From Thalassia testudinum (Eukaryota; Streptophyta; Magnoliopsida; Alismatales; Hydrocharitaceae), in contig JAZHRO010000012.1 of the NCBI GenBank assembly GCA_037157565.1, forward strand, positions 61,991,501-62,055,500: a stretch of 64,000 nucleotides of DNA, in the 5' to 3' direction. Within the stretch, counting starts at the first letter, position 1. Each line of letters starts with the position of its first letter. The position numbers and the translations under genes are program-made. Of the stretch, positions 56,141 to 64,000 are shown piece by piece. Below the pieces are notes generated by a model. It saw nothing but the letters and a program-made list of their open reading frames with translations. It was not told the DNA's origin and ran no database searches.

Positions 56141-56445
56141 TGTCATTGTAAAGCTTTTATGGTGGAAAATCGACTATCAAAACATTTAATATTTCTAACC
56201 ACAATGATTAGATCGTCTTCACAGGGAGGAATTAGTCTATGAAACTAGTAAGTGATGCCTCGTTTATTCGGGAAACTTAGTGGGTGCTTATTTGTGCAAT
56301 TATTTTTCAAGAAAAATTATCATTGTAAGCAATTGATAAAAAATGCAAGTGTTTAAATGCAAAATCACTACAACCTAATAGTCTGTTAACTAGTGATCTT
56401 GGAAATGGAAATCAATGTAAAGATTAATCTTCAATAAAAGATGCC
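56141..56445 (-). repeat. LTR fragment M (D-like U5 end, minus orientation)
   Basis: On the minus strand it reads CTCCCTGTGAAGACGATC, later GATTTTCCACCAT, and ends AAGCTTTACAATGACA at 56141. D1 and D2 have CTCCCTGTGGATACAACC-like and GATTTTCCACCAC blocks in the same order. The Tekay LTR starts at 56446, so M was cut by that insertion. Its remainder should lie beyond the right edge. Confidence 0.5.
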
Positions 56446-58986
56446 TGTTAGGACCTGATCTCAGATCCCTGCAGGACCTGAGATCGGCCCACCTCGATTA
56501 ATCCCAAGACCAGTCGTCCAATGAGAAATAACCAAAAGCAAAAAATATTTCACAACCACACATGCATTGTAACTAAGCAGAAAATAATACAGAAACATTA
56601 AAGGAAACAGAATGAAAAGTCTTACAATATTACATGCCATCACAACTACAACAGCGTAAAGTAACAAAAATGTAACAGAAACAGTATTATAGATATCAAA
56701 TACTCACTACAACAAAAGGAACTCTGAAACGAAAAGGAACACAGCTAAGGCTGGGCTCGACTGGGCCCAACTCCCTCTACAGCCGGTGGTGCTGGCTGCT
56801 TAACTCTCTGACTTGAACAAGGTTATAAAATCCGTAGTCAGCTAACGCTGAGTAGAGTGGTAGTTAAGCCATTTGCATGCAATTAACATAAGACAAGCAA
56901 TTAATTTATTATTCAATTCCATTTAGCTCAACTAAGTGGTTCTAATTTTTTTATTCTCTTAAGAGTCTGGTCATTTCTTAATCTTGACTATCCCTTAAGG
57001 GGGCGATCTTGATTGCAATCTTTCCCATGATGTAGGACGTACACGTAGTGCTCTCTTGGGCTGGAGAGTCCCCCGTGGTAGTCCTACACCCAGTCAACTA
57101 CCCCGAGGTCACGGTCGCAACGTAGCGGTGACTAAGACACACGCAATAAGCGCATGGGTAGCTACTCCGCACTGGCACGCAGTCAGTCATTTCCGTTAAC
57201 GGGTATACCTAAAGGTATAATACGGAACAACACAGGGCCTTGTCATCTCATAACAGGGGTCTCGACCCTCAAAATAGAACATGGGTCTCGCCCCTCCACA
57301 GTCCGCGTACCCTCGTCCAAATATCCCGGTTTGCCCAGTGGGCCTAACAAGAGTCGGTGTAGAGTGGTTAGTCCTAACCCCGAGCCCTGTGGGGCAGCAA
57401 GCTCCCTCCCTACACTAAGTAGCTCACCTTGGTACCACGTACGCGAGGGCCGAACGGAGTCGACGTAGAGCAGCCAAACCCACCCTAGGTCTCAACCCAA
57501 GGGGCGGCAAGCTCCACTCTACTCTAAAGGGACAATTGCTCTCCTTAGTACTGAGTACACAAGGACCAGCTCACTTCTTGTCTATTTACAAAGCTCTTTC
57601 TGTATACAGGAGTTCTCCTAATTTCCTGTAGGGTTCATGCTTGTATTCCTTTCATTCCATTTCACAACATTCAGATCTCATTGTTCACATCCTGGGTTTC
57701 ATTTTTATAATAGGTAGCTTGTATTTTAATAATCGAGAAAGCTTCACATCATGTATCCATACAATTTCTAGCAATTAGGGTTTAACAAGTATCTCAAAGT
57801 AGACAGTGTAGCTCAAGCAATATTCATTCGCTTCTGCCCTAGGGTTCATTTCACATCCTAGGGTTCAATAAAGTCATTCTAAACATACACTTCATTTAAG
57901 GTAAACCACTCTATCAGGAAACACGAGAAGAATGGGGGCTAGAACCGTAGGTCCTGTCATCTCTGCGGGCCCCGAACAAGCTACAGGTTGGAGACCTATA
58001 CCAGCAACTAAGTCACATCAGAAGAGTTCAAAACTGTATATAATTGACACTAACACATAGAGAAACTAGATCAGAAAATAATGGTATTTTGTTTGCATAA
58101 ATCTGACTTCGTTTGGGCCCTAAACATCCCAAAAATGCACATACTTTCTAAAATCTGACGTTTGGGACTAGACCCAGACGTCTTAAATGATCTCAGAACC
58201 TCGCCTTGCTTCCCTGCGTTGCTGGCAGACATTTGGAACCACTTTACAATTATCCTGGGTCTTTCCAGATGTCTGTTAATGCGCCCGGATGTCTGATGCA
58301 CCTATTAGACATCTATGGATACGTCCAGACATCCTAAAGCACCTCGAAGATCGTGCTTGCGCGCCTCTCCAAGACTTGTACCTGCGCACACGTTCGCAGG
58401 TTTAAACTACGACAGTGCAACGTTACGTACGCAACATACGCACGTGCATGTGCGTTCAGGACGCTTACCTCAGCACTTCGTGAGTTTTCAGACATCCAGC
58501 TTCAGCTTTGAACGTCCCCTGCTGCTTTAGACGTCTGATAGTGGAAAAATCCAGTACGCAGAACCTCGTCGCGTGGTCCTACTTCTGGCAGGCCTCCGCC
58601 CGCAGTGACTATAGCAGTGACTCCAATGGCTACAGGAGGTCGAGAAGCTCTCCTCTAGCATCCTCTTCTCTCCCACGAGCTCCTCCTTTGCTCCCGCAAG
58701 CTCTCTCATCTCTCCTCGCGCTCGCTCTTCCGCGTACACACTCTCTCCCTCTCTCCTCCTCCTCACGCGAGCTCCTCTCCTCCAAGCGCGGCTGTAAGCG
58801 GAGAAGGGGAGGCCGTTGGTGGCTCACCGGCAGATCAGGGAAGGAGGTGGAGGTGGTGGTGTGGAGATGGAGAGGGTGGAGTGGTTTAAGTAGAGGAAGT
58901 GGGGTTAGGGTTTTGGGGTGGAGAGGATGGTGTGTGCATGGGTGAGTGTGTGGGGTGAGAGAGAGGGAGGGGAAGATTGTGTGACA
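56446..58986 (-). repeat. 3' LTR of the Tekay/Del-type element (2541 bp)
   Basis: On the minus strand it starts TGTCACACAATC right after a G-rich polypurine tract, as Tekay/Del LTRs do, and ends GATCAGGTCCTAACA at 56446. It contains a decayed ladder of GACGTC-like cores at 20-bp intervals (58157-58535) and a two-copy degenerate repeat of about 70 bp (57352-57417 and 57456-57525, with GGAGTCG, GTAGAG and GGCAAGCTCC or GGCAGCAAGCTCC). The frames at 58508-59022 and 57154-57468 are not genes. Confidence 0.8.
58157..58535 (-). repeat. Decayed GACGTC ladder in the Tekay/Del-type LTR
   Basis: Cores at 58157 (GACGTT), 58177 (GACGTC), 58228 (GACATT), 58268 (GATGTC), 58288 (GATGTC), 58308 (GACATC), 58328 (GACATC), 58491 (GACATC), 58511 (AACGTC) and 58530 (GACGTC). 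Neighbouring cores are 20 bp apart in 58157/58177, 58268/58288/58308/58328 and 58491/58511; the last step is 19. Most differences from GACGTC are CpG transitions. Confidence 0.85.
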
Positions 58987-59190
58987 CCCCCTCGCATTTC
59001 CCTCCTTTCCCGCAAAGCCCACAACTCAACTCAAAAGGGTCAACATTTGCATTCGCGTCCTTAACTTTTCGGAAAACTTCGAACGATCCTTGGAAAGGGT
59101 TATTTCAACATAACAAACTTAAAGAAAGTTTCGTCTCCAAAACTTGAGCTAAGTAGGGTGTGGAAAATAACATAAAATCGCATAACAAAC
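58987..59190 (-). other. 3' UTR and polypurine tract of the Tekay/Del-type element
   Basis: The minus strand reads GGAGGGAAATGCGAGGGGG (59005-58987) immediately before the LTR, a good polypurine tract. The rest has a short direct repeat, ATAACAAACTTAAAGA (59108 and 59181). No gene is present. Confidence 0.75.
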
Positions 59191-59559
59191 TTAAAGAGGA
59201 TCAAAGTAGGTCAGAAGAGACTTACCCTCAAAAAGCTCCGGGTACTGCTCTCTCATTGCCGCCTCAGGCTCCCAAGTCGCTTCCTCATACAGCTGGCTCC
59301 TCCATAGGACCTTCACCAGTGGTACCTGCTTCAGTCTAAAAAATCGAACGGCTTTGTCTAGTATCTGCACCGGCCTCTCAGGATAGGTCAGGTCGTCTCC
59401 CACCTCGACGCTCTCATGGCTTAGAATGTGGCTGGGATCGGCGACGTACTTCCTAAGGTTGGACACATGGAACACGTCGTGTACTCCAAAAAGCTGGGGA
59501 GGAAGGAGAAGCCGGTAAGCAACGGGTCCTACCCTCTCCAAGACCTCAAAGGGCCCCAC
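59191..59559 (-). pseudogene. pol: Integrase C-terminus and chromodomain of the Tekay/Del-type element
   Basis: The frame shows [29 protein letters not shown], then [24 protein letters not shown] and [19 protein letters not shown]. This is the integrase GPY/F-type tail followed by a chromodomain as carried by Tekay/Del chromoviruses, which is thought to guide insertion to methylated heterochromatin. The frame runs to its natural end at 59191, but an upstream stop separates it from the integrase core. One or two of the aromatic cage positions look replaced, which I cannot judge without an alignment. Confidence 0.88.
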
Positions 59560-60357
59560 AAACCTCAGCGTAAGCTTCTTTTATACCCAAAAATGATGCA
59601 AGCCCTTCATGGGTGAAACACAGAGGAAGACGTGATCCCCAACCTCGAACTGTACCTCCCTGCGCTTCCTATCGGCGTAGCTCTTCTGCCTGCTCCTGAC
59701 ACTGCGGAGTCATCTGTTAATTTGCTCTGTCACCTCCTGACTCTGACGAATCAGCCTGAGACCAACCTCCCACTTGGTCCCCAACTCGACCCAACTCAAG
59801 GGTGCAATACACTTCCTCCCGTACATAGTCTTATAAGGTGCCATGCCGATGCTCGACCGATAGCTGTTATTGTATGCAAACCCTGCCAAGGGCAAATGCT
59901 CCTCCCAGGAGCCTCTCCAGTCTAGTACACAAGCACGTAAGAGGTCCTTGAGGGACTATATGGTGCACTCTAACAGTTCATCGATCTGGGGGTGGTAGGT
60001 GGTACTAAAACTCAGACGTGTTCCCAAAGCCTAATGAAACTCTGCCCAAGACTGGTAGGTGAAACAAGTATCCCTGTCGGATACGATCTCGTGAGGGACT
60101 CCGTGCAGACGCACCACATCTCTAATGTATCGCTCTGCTAGCTGTGCTGGCCTAAAGGTGACTCTGATCGGCAGGAACAGTGCCATCTTCGTCAACCTGT
60201 CCACTATAACCCAAACTACGTCGTGTCCCCGCTGTGTAACTGGTACACTAACCGCCAAGTCTATGGTGATAGTCTCCCACTTCCACTCTGGCACAGGAAG
60301 TGGCTGTAACGACCCTACAGGCCTCTGGTACTCGGCCTTCACCTGCTGGCATACCAA
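59560..60357 (-). pseudogene. pol: Integrase core of the Tekay/Del-type element
   Basis: The minus strand shows CQQVKAEYQRPVGSLQPLP, then WETITIDLAVSVP with the first catalytic Asp, IVDRLTKMALFLPI, and IVSDRDTCFTYQSWAEFH with the second Asp (about 60065). A TAG follows, then YHPQIDELLECTI with the catalytic Glu, another stop, then LLRACVLDWRGSWEEHLPLAGFAYNNSY and APYKTMYGRKC. The active-site residues can be found, but at least three stops break the frame. The strongly changed segment before the Glu (relatives have DGQSERTIQ) shows decay. Confidence 0.88.
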
Positions 60358-60963
60358 GCACTGCTGAACAAACTCACCAACATCCTACTTCATCCCTTTT
60401 CACCAGAAGTCACGTCGCAGATCATGGTACATCTTTGTGTTCCCGGGATGTATGGTGAACCTGGACTCGTGTGCCTCAGCCAGGAGCTCTCTTAACAGCT
60501 CCTCATCTCTAGGAACACATAGGTGTCCCCTTATGCGCAGTATCTCGTCTGAGAAGGAAAAGTCTCTTGGGTCCCTTATCAACACCCCATTTCGCAGTGT
60601 CTATAAGTACGGATCGGCCATCTGCTCTGCAATGATGTAGTCTATCATCTCTGGTCGTGCCTGCCACATCATTGTCATTGCCCCGCAGTACCCTCGTGGC
60701 TCCCGGGGTTGCCAACTGCTTACCTCCTCCATGAGTTTCCAACTCTATGCCTGCAAACTGGCCAAGTAGGCAGGCGCCTTCTGGCTCAAGGCGTCGGCCA
60801 CCACATTGGCCTTCCCTTGGTGGTAGGAGATGCTACAGTCGTAGTCCTTCAAAAGCTCTAACCAACATCTCTGTCTCATGTTGAGCCCCTTTTAGTCAAA
60901 CAGATACCTGAGGCTCTTGTGATCTATGAAGATCTTGAATGTCTCACCATATAGGTAGTGCCT
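60358..60963 (-). pseudogene. pol: RNase H end and integrase zinc domain of the Tekay/Del-type element
   Basis: From the upper end: [45 protein letters not shown] (end of RNase H), then a linker, LRIRGHLCVPRDEELLRELLAEAH and the integrase zinc region HPGNTKMYHDLRRDFW. The frame has several stops. RT should lie further up but is cut off by the F LTR at 60963. Confidence 0.85.
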
Positions 60964-62650
60964 TGATGGGAACACCATCATGAGCCTTAACTAGCTCATT
61001 TTGACCTAGAAAAGAGAACAAAAGCTCATACATAACCAATTGGAGGTCCTAATTCCATGTATAACCATTCTGAGATAAAAATAAGAAATAAGGGGTAAAA
61101 CTGTAATTTTGCAATTGCAGTACAACAACGGGTTTTCTCATGGGCTAAACATAGGTCAAGTGGTCTTAACAAGATAAAAAGTGGGTTGGTTCAAATAGAA
61201 AAGGGTTCATGTGCATCCTAGGAATTAAATGACTTCTTGTAATCTTAAAACAGACCCACTTGATTTAACAAGGTTCTGGTCAGGATAAAATTCACTTAAA
61301 CCCTCTAAAAATCATGAAAAAATATTCTCTAGGGTTTAGAACCTTCAATTTGGCCCTTAGAACCTATTTTGACCTAAATTGGGGGCTCAGATAATTATTT
61401 GACATAAATTAGGTTTTTACGTAAATTATCCAGTCAAACGTGGTCAAACCAAAAATCCAACTTCATTGAATTCCTTAGGTTCAAATTAGGTTTGTACCAA
61501 AATTTGGACCTAAGGGGAATTCATCTTGACCCACTTTGCAAATAGGTCCAGCCTAATTGCATTTCTACCCCTATCTTTTGAAAATCTCTGCAGAAACCCC
61601 CCTAGCTTTGTCTTCATTCTTTGCAATTAGGTCCCTTTCCCATTATAGTAGAGGGAATCCTACTCCCATGAGATTTCGAGGGCAAGATCTCCCTGATCTC
61701 TCAGAGAATCCCCTTCAAAATTGAAAGGGAGATTCTCTGAGTAATCTCCTCCAGTATGAACATAATTCGAGGCTCTATTTGGTACCCAATCTCTCATGCG
61801 AATGCATGAGAGATTTGGGTCTCCTCCAATTTTCCTTCTCTGACGAGCTTGCCGTGCTTGGAAGCTTGGCTTCCAAGCACAAATCCATCCTCTAGGGCCT
61901 TTATAAGCAAACCCAAGTCACCCTGCATCTCGGAAGCTTGACATTGGCCAGAAAATCCCTCAAATTCGTCTCTTCCTCCTCCGGCTAGTGGCTCAGCAAG
62001 CTCTGGCAACTTCCCTCTCTTTCCCTTGTCGCCTAGCCACAATACCAGTGGCAGGTTTCTCTTCCTTCTATTCATCCGCGTCGCGCCACACCCGCCAACG
62101 CTTCTACAGCCCCTTCGTCATCGCCGTCCTCCCCCATTGAGTGCTTCGTCTCCGGCGACGGCAATACAAGTCGGCTGCCATCTTGCCTCCCCCTTCGTCT
62201 CCTTATGCCCAGATAAGTCCCTTTTCCCTCCTACTCATTTTTCCCCTCTTTATTTCTTAAAAACACCCTTTGATGCACTCCACCACCATCACCCCTTCCA
62301 ACTTTGGCCAGACCTCCGGCAAGGCATCCCCGTCGCTCCGCACCTCCATCCGCCTTGCCAACCATCCCATAAGCTTCTCAACACTTCACTAAACATAAAC
62401 CCTCACTTCACTCACCATGCCACTCACCCACAAGGGCCCCCGAACACACCCACTCACACACACATAGGGTGCCCTAGGAACGCGCACTCTGGCAGCCCCA
62501 CGGCATGCCAACCCCTGCAACACATTTGGCGTGCCTCAGTCAAGCCTCTTGAGCTTTCTGACGAGGCCGCGAGGCCGTTTTCGTGTTAATAGGTACAGGA
62601 GGTTCACCGCCATTGACAATCGCAAGAAGCTTGCTTGCGAGCTTCTCTAA
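60964..62650 (+). repeat. 5' LTR of element F, 3' part deleted
   Basis: It starts TGATGGGAACACCATCATGAG, the same start as E, and is inserted in the Tekay RNase H/RT region (expected TSD TGCCT, 60959-60963). It follows B and E through U3, the TATA box (about 61900) and CCGCCATTGAC (62610, as at 12010 in B). Then the similarity ends near 62650 and the sequence continues directly as gag. The purine tract, the U5 end and the PBS are missing. The frames at 61794-62589 are composition by-products. Confidence 0.8.
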
Positions 62651-64000
62651 GCCCGCCTGCTCCAAGCCAAGAGTCTCAGGTTGCATGGACTTCCCTCGCG
62701 CACAGTTCTGAATAACGTGCCAAACTAGAGGCGCATTATGAACCCAAATCCGGGCCAAGCCCACATGATTTATCAGTCTCCTTCTGTTTCATCACCCGAC
62801 GGGATGGAAGCTTCGACATCGTATGCGGGATTTCAGCAGTAGCCACCCATTTTACCAACTCCGAACCAACACCAGGCAGGACTGAATTCTGTAACAACCT
62901 GTAGTGGAAAAGCAACACAAGACCCACCTCATCCAAGCCACTTTCAGCCTGGTAGTAACCTAAACCCTAGGATAGTTATCCAGGATACCCCTGTCCCAGA
63001 TTAAGAACCTGGACCTATTCTAGAGGAACCATCCAAGGTTCCATTTCCCAAGGCCTTGACCAAGGGAAAGAGGAAAAACAAACCCGTGGCTCCTGAGGAG
63101 GATCTGGTCAAGCTCTTTGAACAGGTCCATATAAACATCCCCTTGATGGATGCAATCTGCCACATACCGGCTTACGCACGATTTTTGAAAGATGTGTGTA
63201 CACCCAAGCATAAGTCGCAAACCAAAAGTGGGAGTCCAATTATACTGTCAGAGCAAGCCAGCTCTATAATTTTGAGCAAACTCCCACCTAAGGCAAAAGA
63301 CCTAGGTACTCCCCTGATTTCCTGTACCATTGGTGATACCAAATTTGGCAGAGCTTTATTAGATCTAGGAGCCTCCATAAACCTAATACCTACATCCCTC
63401 GACCACCTTGAGGAATCTGAGCTTAAACCGACAAAGGTGACATTGCAGTTGGCTGACCGATCTATTAAGTCATCGAAAGGAGTTCTTGAGGATGTCATCG
63501 TTAGTGTACGGGATTTCTATTTCCTGGTGGATTTTGTAGTCTTGGATATGGATGCTCCACAAAACCCAAGGGATATACCAATTATACTAGGGAGACCCTT
63601 TCTGGCCACTGCTAGGGCCAATATAAATTGTAAGGAGGGCCAAATTGAATTAAAATTCATAAACCAAACATTGAAGATTGACATCTTTAAGGCCCAACAA
63701 AGGATTAATTGTGGTGTTATAAAATAGATATGTGATATCAAGGATGTGGTTGATGAACCGTATATTGAGGACAACCTGATTACTTCCGATCAACCACAAG
63801 AGGATCAAAACCCGCAATCAGAGGAGTTCGAATTTGACTTAGATACATCCATAACTCCTTTCCTTGCTCCTGACACACACCCCGAACCACCCGCTGCTGC
63901 TGATAGCCCCGTTCTAGAACTCAAGCCTCTTCCCGACCATCTAAAGTACGTCTTTTTGGGTTCCAATCAGACATTTCCTGCGATTATCAACTCCAGACTC
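62651..64000 (+). pseudogene. gag-pro: gag C-terminus and protease of element F (partial at the right edge)
   Basis: One plus-strand frame can be followed from about 62650 to the edge with stops near 62726, 62833, 63002 and at 63725. It begins with NPNPGQAHM (as NPGQAHM in element A), then SGKATQDP, then a basic stretch TKGKRKNKP. VHINIPLMDAICHIPAYARFLKD precedes the protease, which has ALLDLGASINLIPTSL (about 63354-63400) and IILGRPFLATARAN. The end is the LKYVFLGSNQTFPAII linker before RT. It is closely similar to B. The stops show the element is dead, although the protease active site is intact. Confidence 0.85.

Larger units (their letters stand above)
56446..60963 (-). mobile_element. 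Tekay/Del-type chromovirus (Ty3), 3' part
   Basis: On the minus strand it runs RNase H, integrase zinc domain, integrase core and chromodomain (60963 to 59191), then 3' UTR and polypurine tract, then a 3' LTR (58986 to 56446). All coding parts carry stops. The element is cut at 60963 by the LTR of F. The likely left TSD copy is ATGCC (56441-56445). Confidence 0.88.

Noticed and set aside
58508..59022. Overlapping 130-145-codon frames on both strands
   Set aside because: They lie in the Tekay/Del-type LTR start and follow base composition.
62736..62936. 66-codon minus-strand frame
   Set aside because: It is the reverse shadow of the gag linker of element F, which reads well on the plus strand.

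Overview
The window is plant nuclear DNA made almost entirely of nested LTR retrotransposons. The evidence is Ty3 Athila-type and chromodomain (Tekay/Del-type) polyproteins, SIRE-like Ty1/Copia fragments, a tRNA-Asp and an initiator-tRNA-Met primer-binding site, 5-bp target-site duplications (TSDs), and many premature stops of the kind CpG deamination makes. I see no convincing host housekeeping gene, rRNA or functional tRNA gene. It looks like pericentromeric or other repeat-rich heterochromatin of an angiosperm; I cannot name the species.

Layout. 1-5230: 5' half of Athila-type element A on the minus strand (LTR, PBS, uninterrupted gag-protease frame leaving the left edge). A is inserted in the pol frame of Athila-type element B (5231-13297, plus strand; pol with only two stops, 3' UTR, 3' LTR). 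B, and separately solo LTR C (14167-16936, minus), sit in a decayed minus-strand zinc-knuckle gene Z (13298-17503). 17541-25350: unassigned DNA X carrying solo LTR G1 (20284-24975), which itself carries solo LTR D1 (20769-22570). 25351-43982: a probable very long LTR, H, broken by solo LTR I1 (26825-29067), solo LTR D2 (30772-37459) and solo LTR G2 (38264-42230). D2 contains L (31711-36749), the youngest insertion: a non-autonomous Copia-like element with two 1762-bp LTRs that are nearly identical. 43983-49868: K, the 3' half of a SIRE-like Copia element (decayed pol, env-like frame, 3' LTR). 49949-54834: LTR I2, a second copy of I, interrupted by solo LTR E (51888-54728). 54835-56445: two LTR fragments, J and M. 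56446-60963: minus-strand Tekay/Del-type chromovirus (3' LTR, integrase with chromodomain, RNase H), cut by Athila-type element F (60964 to the right edge; deleted LTR joined to gag-protease).

Five solo LTRs have perfect 5-bp TSDs, and three more are one mismatch away, so recombination between LTRs has been the main removal process here. L, which keeps both LTRs, also has a perfect TSD.

The most unusual signal lies inside the LTRs. The 8-bp palindrome AGACGTCT occurs in pairs exactly 20 bp apart. L has eight such pairs in its U3. A decayed 20-bp ladder lies in the unrelated Tekay LTR, and single pairs lie in C, D2 and H. The K LTR has the same architecture with another palindrome, AGTACCGGTACT, in six pairs about 19 bp apart. 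Other recurrent structures are LTR 5' ends that fold back on themselves, a covarying hairpin followed by TTGTGTATCC, long GAAGAAG-type purine tracts in R/U5, and a tRNA-like Pol III box A/box B pair in the LTR of A.
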